Shown in pieces: positions 1-9,808 of a stretch of 64,000 nucleotides of DNA (position 1 is the stretch's first letter; every line of letters begins with the position of its first letter). The stretch covers positions 8,146,107-8,210,106 of the forward strand of contig CM025854.1 in the NCBI GenBank assembly GCA_003952965.2, given 5' to 3'. A program made the translations under genes and the position numbers. Below the pieces are notes generated by a model. The model worked only from the letters and a program-made list of their open reading frames with translations. It was not told where the DNA came from and ran no database searches. The DNA is from Morella rubra (taxonomy: Eukaryota; Streptophyta; Magnoliopsida; Fagales; Myricaceae).

Positions 1-194
1 AGAGAATAGAATAGAGTAAAGTGTTAGATATTGTGACTATTTATGACCATTCTCATTGACAAAAAAAAATTTCGTGACCATAAACAGTATGATGACGAGA
101 AATATATTTTTGTCACTAAAACCCGACTTATAGTGACCAATGTAATATGGTCAAATAGCTTTTGGTCATTATAGGCTATTTTTGTTGTAGTGAT
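1..194 (+). mobile_element. CACTA transposon right end (truncated by window edge)
   Basis: The sequence ends at 194 with ...TTGTTGTAGTG, the reverse complement of a CACTACAACAA terminus, the classic start of plant CACTA (En/Spm) elements. Inside it are repeated GTGACCA/TGGTCA motifs of the subterminal kind. The identical end at 60784 is preceded by an array of ~400-bp repeats and a transposase-like tail, which supports the call. The 3 bases after the end (ATA) may be the target duplication; the other end is outside the window. Confidence 0.75.
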
Positions 195-197
195 AGA

Positions 198-880
198 GAG
201 GTAATAGTTGAAAACGTTACTTGGGGACCTAATTACAACTTTTCGATACTTCAAAAATTGTAGGTGCAATTAAATCTTAAATTAACTCTCAGTATTAGGG
301 AATTAGAAATATTAAGATAACAGTATTCCTAAATTGCATACCTTTCTTCCATTTATATTCACTTTCTCAGTTCTTACTTTTTTCCTTTAACCGTCCATAT
401 CACGGTCTTGGACTTGGTGGACGGTTTCTTTTCTATAACGCGTAACCGATTGTGGAAAGTTTGTCCTCGTGGGTTACTCTTGAGTTCGACGAATTCTATC
501 TATTTAGAATTCGGATTCCTTCAACCTGGGCTCTGTTTGGGTTGGGCCGCATAATCTTCTTATGGGCCGAGCAACTCAAGTTTGGTATCATCAAAAGGAA
601 AGTATATTAACGGACAAAAAAACGATAATTTCTTATATTAAATCGGAAACATACAAATATATATACAAACGGCCAAAGTCAAATTGTCAAAAATAATGAA
701 AACTAAAGTGGCTCATAAAACGACATAGTCGTACCATCCCGATTGCCCGAGGTACTATTACAGGTGTAGAAGCTTATTAAACTTAACGCAATTAAAGAAA
801 ACTATTGTTTTTTTTTAATCGACGAAAACTATTGTTTGATTATTCAGCTGCATGCTTCAATCAAGGAATAGACTTAGCCC
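198..880. other. Intergenic DNA, no gene seen
   Basis: AT-rich sequence with short open frames only, none resembling a known protein. No promoter or RNA gene is supported here. Confidence 0.6.
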
Positions 881-951
881 AATGCACCAACCATCACAGA
901 TGGATTAATTACTGTCCACATTAATCCATCTTATGTGATGGTTGGTGCATT
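881..951. other. Strong hairpin (29-bp inverted repeat)
   Basis: Bases 881-909 and 920-951 are reverse complements, apart from a 3-base bulge in the right arm, around a 10-base loop. A transcript of either strand would fold into a miRNA-precursor-like stem. It could equally be a tiny MITE remnant. The stem is preserved in the second copy of the segment (about 61473-61543). No known miRNA is recognised. Confidence 0.6.
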
Positions 952-2629
952 ACTTACGGTTCACTTCACTTTGGGTACACCCACTACTATTTCAATCCTT
1001 CCGTGAAAGTAGTTAGTATTAAGATCATGATTTTTGGGAAGTTTGAAAATTTTGTTACCCAAACACCACCTTAGAGAATTGATGTGCTACTGTTTTGAGT
1101 AAGCAGTGTCAATTATGATCAAGACAAGCCATAATTAAATTCAGCAGATGTAGTGCCTAAAAGATGGGCACGTACCATAGTTCTTTATTATTATTATTTT
1201 TTTGGCTGTCAACAATATTATTTATATATTACACTTCATGTTTTCATAGTATAGGGATTTGAAAATTCAACTATAATAACTTTGGACTACGTACCCTAAA
1301 TATGCGTACCGGTCACTTGCATTTTAAAATTCCTAATCCAAGCGCGTATAAATTAATGACACTCAATTTCCATCTGATGAATAGTTACTATTTTATGGTT
1401 TGGTCAGCCTAGCTATATATAAACTAAACTTTTGAGTGAGAACAACTTCCTCCGTTCAAAACAAGCAACTTCCAAGTTCCAATGTACGTGGTTCTACATA
1501 AATATTTGTAAAAAGAAGAAGCAACCAGTGTACGCACCTAATTTTTCCAGATCAACCGCAAAGCATATGGCCATGCACGATCCCCAACTCTCAGAGTCTC
1601 ACCCAGCCCTTATTAAATTCTCACCTCCCAAACGTAATCTACGGAATTTAATCTCCAATTAATTGGTAGGAACCAGAAGTGGAAGAAAGTGGAATCCGGA
1701 GATTGGACCAGATCTATGGTGATGATCTCCCACATGAACCTCATGTCTCCGTCGTCGCTTGCGTTAAAATGAAGGGCATTTGCTCTCCACTCCGGCCATG
1801 ACACTTTAAGACTGCATTTGTTTATCAATTATCAATTTTGATACATTATACCTTTTAACTATAAATATTAGATGTTTTTAAAAAAAAACTATAAATATTA
1901 AATACTTAATTTGCACCTCAAATTACCTACTTTAACATATTTTATCTTCCAATTACTAATGTTTTAACACTTTACACTATATATCTGACAATAATATTTT
2001 CGATCATTTAATGAATTGACAATAATATCCTCAACATATGCAAACTGAGTTAGAAACTTTATCATCTTTTGAGTCCAAATTGGAGTTTATAGTTTTGACA
2101 ATCAGGCCGCCTCCAAAGGTAACAAAATCGAGAACTGACTTTTAAGATTATTCCCATGAGCTGAGACTGATAAAATAAAACCTCATAGAATAACAGAAAA
2201 AAAAACAAAATAAAAGCAAAAAATTAACCACGTCAAGGTAAGAACTTCAAAACAAAAACTAAATGAATCAAACAAAACGAAACAACTTAAAGCCTCAATA
2301 GAAATGCAAAAAGTACAAAACACACGATGAACAAAAATAATTACACAAAAAAAAACAAATGAAAATCTAATATAAATGAGATTGATGGAGAAATATAAAA
2401 GGGAAAATGACAATTTAAATACTCAAACCATTACTCTTTATGGAATGTACGCTCTAACAATTAATCTTGGCACACTGCAGGCAATCAAAATTGCCAATCT
2501 GATTTTTAATACACACTCATATTAAGATTTAACTGTTAAAATTAATAATTTAGGGGAACAATGCATGTGTTAATATTAGTCATTTATGCATTGGGCTCGG
2601 ATGGGCTTAGCCCAGCTGAGATGCACATT
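952..2629. other. Intergenic DNA, no gene seen
   Basis: AT-rich DNA. Short open frames at about 1432-1662 (+), 1613-1828 (-) and 2183-2413 (-) have no recognisable domain, low-complexity composition and no clear plant start context. Part of 1845-2000 read in reverse distantly resembles the dispersed repeat at 9030-9200 and 38230-38430. Confidence 0.55.
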
Positions 2630-2805
2630 AACTGGATTAAGAGCATAAAAATCCTGAACACTTAAATTGACTCTACAGCTCAAGTACCAATTAAGTCAAC
2701 GACTTGCTTGCAGGTCTTAGGATTCGAGCCTACTTCCACTCATTTGATAGGGTTCATCTCGGAGCGAAAGTCGGTTATTCTAATTATTGAGCTATTGCAT
2801 ACCTA
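2630..2805 (-). mobile_element. Possible tRNA-derived SINE
   Basis: Read on the minus strand, a tRNA-like head is suggested by TAGCTCAATAATTAG (about 2781-2795, like an A box) followed after some 50 bases by GGCTCGAATCC (2720-2730), a good match to the Pol III B box. A non-tRNA body follows. No clear tail or flanking target duplication is resolved, so this is tentative. The same sequence lies near 63224-63400. Confidence 0.4.
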
Positions 2806-3470
2806 TCTCCCTTGGGGGCAAAACATTGTTATTTATTATAACAATAAACTCCGCATGGATTAAGTAAAAGTTTGTGCATGTAATCAAGTAGTAAATGGAT
2901 CGTATAGGAATTATTTTTTCCAAGAGAAAAGAAAAAAGGATATAGGAATCCTATTCACAAGGAAAAAGTATGATTTCAAGATCTCCTTAATCGCAGTGAA
3001 ACTCTGCGGATGAATCGATGCCAGTACGACTTCTGATAGTCTACACATGAATAGTATCCCACGCAAAAATTAAAGTGATGGAAACTGTCGGCATATTATA
3101 ACATAGCTAGGAGACTGGACATTTTTACAGATCTGAGTAATTCCGGATCATGCAATATCATTTTAATTTCCTGCACATCCCCGAATAGATGTGGTTGTCG
3201 AATTCATTGTCAAATCTCTTGGAGTATTTAATATTGTCACAACTCATGTTTATATATACAGAATACACTAGATTGATTGATTGTCTGTAGGGAATCGGGA
3301 TCACTATAAACTAGTGAACTAATTATTGGTCCCGGTTTACAGCTCGCAGCGAGCTTGGTTGTCTGTTTCTCTGAGTCCTTTCCTCTGTGCTAGCTCACTG
3401 CTCAACCTAATTCATTAATGACTCCCCGTTCTGACTGGACTTTAAAACTACGCCACACGAGTTTCAATTA
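2806..3470. other. Intergenic DNA, no gene seen
   Basis: Mixed AT-rich DNA without a recognisable gene. An (AT)n insertion of about 19 bases distinguishes the second copy near 63730. Confidence 0.55.
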
Positions 3471-3472
3471 GC

Positions 3473-4480
3473 AACGGTGGCGTATCTAGGATATAAAATG
3501 AGTGGGGATTTCTAAGGCAAAATTACCAAAAAATTTCCACATAATGTAAAAAGTGTCGGAAGTAGTTTTAATGAATTGGGCCTAATAAATTAGAAGCAAA
3601 AAACTCTTTTTTTGCTCCTCTAGAAGCAAATACTCTCACGTCTAAAATTTCATATAAAGACAATAAAGACAGTATAGACACAAAAGGTAATAAAATATAA
3701 CATACTAACTAGTCCAATATTGAAACAGCCATAAGCAATTAAGTATCAAGTCAGAAGTATTAACATTGAAACAAATTATTGTCTTAACTCATGCAGTATA
3801 TCAGAAATATCCAAATAATCTGATCATTTTAAAAGTAAACAACTAATCATGAGAAATAAGAAATTATTCATGAAATGATTAAAATTTGAAACGATGGCTA
3901 AATTGAAAAATTAAATTTAAATAGTCTTGCGGAGGGCAGTCAGGCAGTCGACAGAGAGTTCCGGTGGCTGGGACTGATGGTGCTGGCCGGTGGGCGGGAG
4001 AGAGACGCGAGATGTGAGATTATGGGAATAAAAAAAAAGAAACAAGAGAATGAGAGAGATGGTGGGCAGTTGGGCCGTGGGCTTACCTGGGTTGGGCGGT
4101 GTTAGCTGTCTGTCGGGGATGGCAGGAGGGCATTGGGCGGGGCAATGGCAGCGGCAACAGTGAGTAGTGAGTGAGAGAGACGTGAGGGCTGCTGGGCTGA
4201 GGGAGAGCCGGAGAGATCGTAGAGAGTGAGAGAGAGGCATGCAAATTTTTTTTTAAAATCAGAGGGTGAAACGGCACCGCTTTGATTTAAAAAAAAAATT
4301 AAAAGCAGGCCACACGGGACTGGGCCAGTGGGTGCGCCCCCGCTGGCCCCGTCCCGCCCCCACTGGCCCTGGAAGCAGGTCTGGGCTAGTGTGGGCAAGC
4401 TTGCTTCTTAATAACCAAAAAAAAAAAATTTGAAAAGATTTTTGGAGCCAGTGGGGGCAGTCGCCCCCACCCGACATTTC
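3473..4480 (+). mobile_element. Non-autonomous DNA transposon with GGTGGCG/CGCC-type ends
   Basis: The left end reads like CAACGGTGGCGTATCTAGG. The GC-rich right end (GTGGGGGCAGTCGCCCCCACC) is the form that at 7339-7434 continues to CTGGCTCCGCC and at 11690-11730 ends GCATCCGCCACTG. Together these suggest a family with ends near CAGTGGCG...CGCCACTG. No transposase is encoded. Open frames here simply read through GC-rich sequence. The superfamily is not certain (hAT-like is possible). Confidence 0.45.
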
Positions 4481-5694
4481 CTGTCATTTCCAGTACTCCA
4501 CGCACTCCACAATCCACATATGCATAATCTCAGTTTCGTTGGCCGTGATCTTGGAGAGGATCTGTCTATGACAGCAGTACTGAAGAGTAGAAAAATCTTG
4601 GACTCTGTATCATTTATATCCAAATGATCCCCGAATTTATGGTATCAATGGAAAACAGTATGACACAAAGGTAAATCAACTTTCAATTATCTACAACGAT
4701 TAGATCTTGTCTTGTGAAATCAGCCACATATATAGTCTAGTGTCTAATTATTAGCATTGAGCGATAGCAACGTCTACGGTACTGCTCCCGGTCGGTCCAA
4801 CCAATACGCCCGCCACTGTGTATTTCAGAATCTACGAGAGGAACTAGCTAGATATATAGAAGTTGCATAAAAGAGCAATTTAGTATCAGCCACTCGATTT
4901 TTGTCCCACGTGAATTCTTATATATGTTGACTACTTTTCAGCATCGACGTCTCATCTGCATGCATGGCCCACTGTTTTATTTCGTTCGTGACACTGTTTT
5001 GTTTTTTTTGGCTTCATCTATTTGCACAGGGCCGGAACCGAAGAGAATAATTACAGAAGTACGAGAGCCAAGGACTGTAACCTATAGGCCTAGCAAATGA
5101 AAACAGGTTCCGCGATAATAATTTGCAGCTTTAGTCTGGACCGATTTTCCTTCGTACTGTTCCATGCACGTGACCACACCAAACATTTATTTAGCATGCC
5201 ACACCAAACAGTCATTGTCATTTTCAAAATATAGTAATCATGGAAAAGAAAGACAACTACTAACATATCTAGTAAAGACAAGATAGTCACGAAAAAAAAA
5301 ATTATAGAACAAAATATTTAGATTTTAATTATAAAATCAATATAAAATGGGTGTAACGTTAATAAATTGAAATGTATATTAATCTCATACGAGTCGCGAG
5401 ATTAGGATTTTGTTATAACTTCGATCGGGAACTCTTGCACTAAATTTACAAACACTTAAGAGATAGGCTCCTTGAAGATTTGCACATTGCTTCACCTGAT
5501 ACTTACGTCTGCGGGGCAATCTTTGGTCGCGTAAATGGGAAACATCTACGCTGTCATAGATTAATTACGACACTATAACAAGAGTATCCAAAATTAGTTG
5601 CTATGTTGCAAGAACTCTCTTCTACAACGAGCTGCACTGCAGTGCAGTGCACGGTACTAAAGTCTCAGCTGATCTTAAGATCAGTGATATCACA
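4481..5694 (+). other. Deletion-scarred upstream region of MYB copy 1
   Basis: Aligns with the region upstream of MYB copy 2 but with many short gaps, for example about 10 bases at 5170, about 30 at 5285 and larger gaps near 4660 and 5560-5690. The TATA box, G-box and start codon present in unit B are absent. The sequence just before the retained MYB exon holds three perfect palindromes (5632-5647, 5669-5684, 5684-5693). Confidence 0.8.
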
Positions 5695-7040
5695 ATATGG
5701 TCTGCCCGGGAGGATAAAATCCTTATGGACTACATTAAAGTTCATGGCGAGGGGAAGTGGAGAGACCTGCCTGAAAGAGCTGGTGCGTACGACCTACTAA
5801 CCCTGTCAGTGCATATGTCGTTTTCTTTCTCATGATCTCCCTTCGTCTCTCTTGGGTATTATTGCATAAATACATACTCATTATATGTTCGGCTTTCGTA
5901 GGTTATCCACACTGATGTCATGTTTAATAGGGCTGAAGCGATGTGGGAAGAGTTGCCGGCTTCGATGGTTGAATTATCTAAGGCCAGATATCAAGAGAGG
6001 CAACATTTCTGTGGAAGAAGAAGAGCTAATTGTCAGATTGCATAAGCTTCTAGGTAACAGGTACATGGAATCTTCTTCTACTTCTTTTAAGTACTACAAA
6101 TTTCGCCAGTACCTAAATAATTTTGACGTCTCTTTGCTGGCTTTTATGCAATTTTTTTCCACCTGTTCAGCCCGTAAAAAAAAGGATCCGCGTGCGAAGT
6201 TCTTCTTTGTCAACTTCCCAAAGGAGAAAATAAATAATTCTCCTTAGTCCTCAGCGGTCCTCGGCCGGGAGAGTTAATGCTCAGTAACTTAATGTGAACT
6301 AACTGAGGATAAAGCAGCTTAAAGTTAAGGGAAAAGTACAATTTGTACCCTCCCGTTAGGTAATGTGCTTAAAAACTGAAAGCCACTTTAATTACGCGGG
6401 GTGCTGCAGGTGGTCACTGATTGCTGGGAGATTACCGGGCCGAACAGATAATGAAATAAAGAACTACTGGAACACCAATTTAAGCAAGAGGGTGCGTGAC
6501 AAGATCAATGATTCCAACGAACCAGGCCTTGGCGGCTTGGAAAACAAGGGAAGAAAGTTGGACTGCAAGCCAGGAATTGAAATGGGATCTCACCAGGTGA
6601 TTCGGACAAAAGCAGTGGGGTGCAAGAAGGTCGTCGTCCCATGGCAACAAGATAAACAAATGATACATAAAAGCATCGATCCTGGTCGGGATAGCGAAAG
6701 CCCGTGCTCTTCTGCCCAGCAAGAGGATAGTTCCTTCCGTTTTCTGACTGATTTCGATATTAATGAACTTTTGATATCAGATGTGATATGCTCTGAGGGC
6801 CATCAAGGGAAACAAATCAATGAATGGGAGAGTACTGTGGTCGATGGAGAAGTTCAAACTCAGCCAGACTTTCCAGTTTCTGAACATGGAGCCAAGCTTG
6901 ATGCTTCAACGAATGAAGCAATTAGGCGAGAGGATTGGAGGGTTAGTGACCCTTTCCAAGCACATGCGTTGGATCTTCAGACATTAACATATGTTTTAAA
7001 TTCAGAAGAGGGATGGATAAGTTCAATGCAACTGGATTAG
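5695..7040 (+). pseudogene. R2R3-MYB copy 1, 5'-truncated
   Basis: Near-identical duplicate of the MYB gene at 9809. Retained pieces: the rest of exon 1 (5695-5782, from the first R2 tryptophan), intron 1 (5783-5930), exon 2 (5931-6060), intron 2 (6061-6409), exon 3 (6410-7040, stop at its end). GT/AG splice borders and all downstream frames are intact. The first 16 residues, ATG, TATA box and G-box are missing. The open frame upstream runs back to a stop at 5557 with no ATG; the first in-frame ATG falls inside R2 (KILMDY), which would lose the first tryptophan. Exon 3 differs from copy 2 by one lost codon near the R3 end and an E/D change. It is best called a very recent pseudogene, unless transcription starts elsewhere and supplies a new first exon. 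Confidence 0.85.
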
Positions 7041-7338
7041 CTTAAAGCAGACAAGTTGTGACAAATTCTTCCAACCTGTCTTGTTGCTTCAATTACGTAC
7101 GCTTTTACAATAAGTAATCGAATATGGTTTTATAAATTAACAGAGATGTTTACTTCTAGGTTTTAACACATGTCACCAATGACGCCCGGTGTCTATCGCT
7201 TCATCTGTCAGTGGAGCTTTTCCCTTCGCAATCTCGACTATGTGATCTACATAAAGTTGCTGGGTCAACTTTCTTCTTTGAGAAACGCAGATGATCATGT
7301 TGCCTGCAAATTGGAGCAAAGAAGCAGTTGGGCGTGTC
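7041..7338 (+). other. 3' flank of MYB copy 1
   Basis: Matches the 3' flank of copy 2 (11220-11475) almost base for base up to the GATGATCA near 7292, then diverges into the transposon end that opens unit B. It probably holds the former 3' UTR. Confidence 0.7.
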
Positions 7339-7434
7339 TTGCTTCTTAATAACAAAAAAAAAAAATTTGAAAAGATATTGGAGCCAGTGGGGGCAGTCGC
7401 CCCCACCCGCACCCCCTGGCTCCGCCTTTGATTA
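7339..7434 (+). mobile_element. End fragment of the GTGGCG-type transposon
   Basis: An A-rich run, then GTGGGGGCAGTCGCCCCCACC and CCCCTGGCTCCGCC, matches the right end of the element at 3473-4480. It sits at the join between the two MYB units and may have served as the recombination site that duplicated them. Confidence 0.55.
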
Positions 7435-9738
7435 GTAATGCGTTTTCCTGTCAAAGAATTAGATTTCCAGTACTCCACGCAAATATAATACTCCACACAG
7501 GATCCTCCACATCCAATCACACAAGAAGCATAAAGTTTCGTTGGCCGTGATCTTGGAGAGGATCTGTCTATGACAGCAGTACTGAAGAAAAACAGTAGAA
7601 ATTATATCTTGGATCCCCTCCATTTATCTGTACATATTTACATGGAAAACAGATCTTTGAACACGATTTCCGGAATAAGAACTCTCTCGAGAGAACAGAT
7701 GAGAAATGACAGTCTTATCATTAATTGACCACTACGACCGGCCATATTGTGGGGCTGGCTAGCTCCTTCACATTCACTGCTTATTCCTTTCGTGCACCAA
7801 AGGTGTGGTCCATGCCCTTCATGCATTTTGTACTAATTAAACGATCGACCGAAAGAAACGAAAAGCTTATTTGTCTTCTTTCCATCATGTGTACATGATT
7901 TGTGCAGGAAGAAACCTACAGATAATAATTAAATTAAAGAGTGTCTTACGAGGTTATAACAAGGTTAAAATTACTTGTATATTAGAAACACAATGCAACG
8001 TGCTGATAAACAAATCTCGCTGATCTTCCTAGGCACGATCACATGTACCCTCGCGTCCACGTAGCGTGCGTATTACATCAATTAAGAGACAAAAGGATTA
8101 AAATATGCTTACGATGTCTTTAGGTGTAGTGAATATGAAGCAAGTGTTGTATATCAAAGCATATGAAAATGGTGGTCTGAAGAATCAGCAAATTAGATGA
8201 TCCTTGGGCAAAGCGCTTAGAGGTCCAAAATGTCTGTCAGGGAGAAATGATTTTTCTGTACGTAAAGTTGACTTTTTTTTTTTTCAATATATACTTTCTG
8301 ATCTGTCCAAATTAGCCCGCCGCGTTATCTACATTAGTGATATGATTATTAACATTGGTAACACATGAAAAATAAATTTAAATCAACTTTCAATTATAAC
8401 AGCCACTACAAGGCATTGAAATAAAGTGAGATCCTATAGCAATCTAGAAACTGCAAATTAAAGAACGCCCGCCACTGCTTTGTATATCGTGTTCATAATC
8501 TACGAGAGGAACTGAAAGATCTAGATATATACGACGGTATTGCATAAGAATATAGATGCAAGAGCATTAGTATCAGCCACTCGATTTTTGTCCCACGTGA
8601 ATCATCTTATATATGTTGACAACTTTTCAGCATCGACGTCTCATCTGCATGCATGGCCCACTGTTTTATTTCGTTCGTGACACTGTTTTGTTTTTTTTGG
8701 CTTCATCTATTTGCACAGGGCCGGAACCGAAGAGAATAATTACAGAAGTACGAGAGCCAAGGACTATAACCTATAGGCCTAGCAAATGAAAACAGGTTCC
8801 GCGATAATAATTTGCACGCTTTAGTCTGGACCGATTTTCCTTCGTACTGTTCCATGCACGTCAACAAGACAGACCACACCAAACATTTATTTAGCATGCC
8901 ACACCAAACAGTCATTGTCATTTTCAAAATATAGTAATCATGGAAAAGAAAGACAACTACTAACATATCTAGTAAAGACAAGCTACAAATTACTATTTTA
9001 CTTTTATAAAATAGTCACGAAAAAAAAAATTATAGAACAAAATTATCATTTAGATATTAAAAAATTATTTTTCGTCTAAATTAACTAAAAATTTTAATAA
9101 AAGATACAAAGTGTTTAAAATCAATAGTTAATTAATGGGTGTAACGTAAAAAAAATAATAAATTGAAATACAAAGTATATTAATCTCAATTTATAATTAA
9201 TTATATACGAGTAACCGCGAGATTAGGATTTTGTTATAACTTCGATCGGTTCCTTTTTAACCTTGAACTCTTGCACTAAATTTACAAACACAGGGAATTT
9301 AGTTAAGAGGGATAGGCTCCTTGAAGCATAATATTTGCACCATTGCTTCACCGTTCCCTAACCAGGGATACTCGTACGTCTGCGGGGCAATCTTTGGTCG
9401 CGTAATCGGGCGCCGGCTTGATGGGAAACATCCTACGCTGAATATTCATAGATTAATTAAAAAACAGAAGAAAAAACGTGGAAATGAAAGACTGAAAAAT
9501 AACCTTTTTTTTTTTCAAGTTTTAAGTTATCCAAAATTAATGAAACAGAAGAGATAATTTCAGCTGCACTATTTATGAAGCATGTTGCAAGTAAAACTCT
9601 CTTCTATCTTCGCAACGAGTTTACTTCTCGAAAGGCAATGACTGCACTTTGGTGCTTTTTATTTAAAACTTGCAGTGTTACTTATAATTCACGTAGTTGT
9701 ATGGTACTCCCCCTAAAGTACGAGCTCAGCTTCTGATC
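7435..9738 (+). other. Upstream region of MYB copy 2
   Basis: No other gene is seen. Segments 7450-7640 and 8360-9000 are shared with unit A; 7650-8360 is mostly unique to unit B. Positions 9030-9200 resemble the dispersed repeat at 38230-38430 (shared ACAAAATTATCATTT, TCTAAATTA and AATAATAAATTG landmarks). Short frames at 8703-8981 and 9321-9557 have no recognisable product. Confidence 0.6.
9030..9200 (+). repeat. Dispersed AT-rich repeat in the MYB promoter
   Basis: Aligns over about 170 bases with 38230-38430 in the left arm of the giant inverted repeat, and so also with its mirror near 49190-49385. Copy 1 of the MYB unit has lost most of it. No terminal repeats or coding content are resolved, so the family is unknown. 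Confidence 0.5.
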
Positions 9739-9756
9739 CACGTGTATATATATAAG
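9739..9756 (+). promoter_or_regulatory. G-box plus TATA box of MYB copy 2
   Basis: CACGTG (9739-9744) lies directly upstream of TATATATATAAG (9745-9756), about 55 bases before the ATG at 9809. CACGTG is the known core site for bHLH and bZIP factors; a bHLH site here would suit a MYB acting in a MYB-bHLH complex, but that link is inference. Both elements are missing in MYB copy 1. Confidence 0.65.
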
Positions 9757-9808
9757 GTGGTTTCAACACAGAGAGAGGGAGAATCTGATCAGTGATCAGG
9801 GCGCAAGA

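Larger units (their letters stand above)
1..3387 (+). repeat. Segmental direct repeat, copy 1
   Basis: This stretch recurs in the same orientation at 60593-64000. By eye only a few differences are seen: a G/A at 1571, a T/C near 2999, a longer A-run near 2200 and about 19 extra bases near 3132 in the second copy. Both window edges lie inside the repeat, so its full length is unknown. The repeat includes the end of a CACTA transposon and its flank, so it was copied after that transposon inserted. It may be a true tandem duplication or an unmerged haplotype. Confidence 0.95.
4391..7335 (+). repeat. Tandem MYB unit A
   Basis: This block is a direct duplicate of 7336-11470. Both start in the same transposon end (CTTGCTTCTTAATAAC) and run through the MYB gene and its 3' flank. 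Unit A is about 2.9 kb against 4.1 kb for unit B. It lacks most of the sequence equivalent to 7650-8360 and many short pieces of the promoter, while exons and introns are nearly identical. Confidence 0.9.

Noticed and set aside
1432-1828. Small frames present in both segmental copies
   Set aside because: Their repetition reflects copying of the DNA, not conservation; no domain, and at least the frame at 1432 lacks an ATG.
2183-2413. Hydrophobic minus-strand frame resembling a membrane protein
   Set aside because: It comes from A-rich DNA read in reverse, giving F/V/S-rich low complexity without a known family.
3917-4623. Overlapping proline/serine-rich frames on both strands
   Set aside because: They are readings of GC-rich, simple transposon sequence, with no domain and heavy mutual overlap.
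5603-5800. ATG-started frame over the MYB copy 1 exon
   Set aside because: It is in a different frame from the MYB domain and has no recognisable product.
5647-5835. Open frame giving MYB copy 1 a new N-terminus
   Set aside because: The first codon is GTG, not ATG; plants do not normally start there and no in-frame ATG precedes the first MYB tryptophan.
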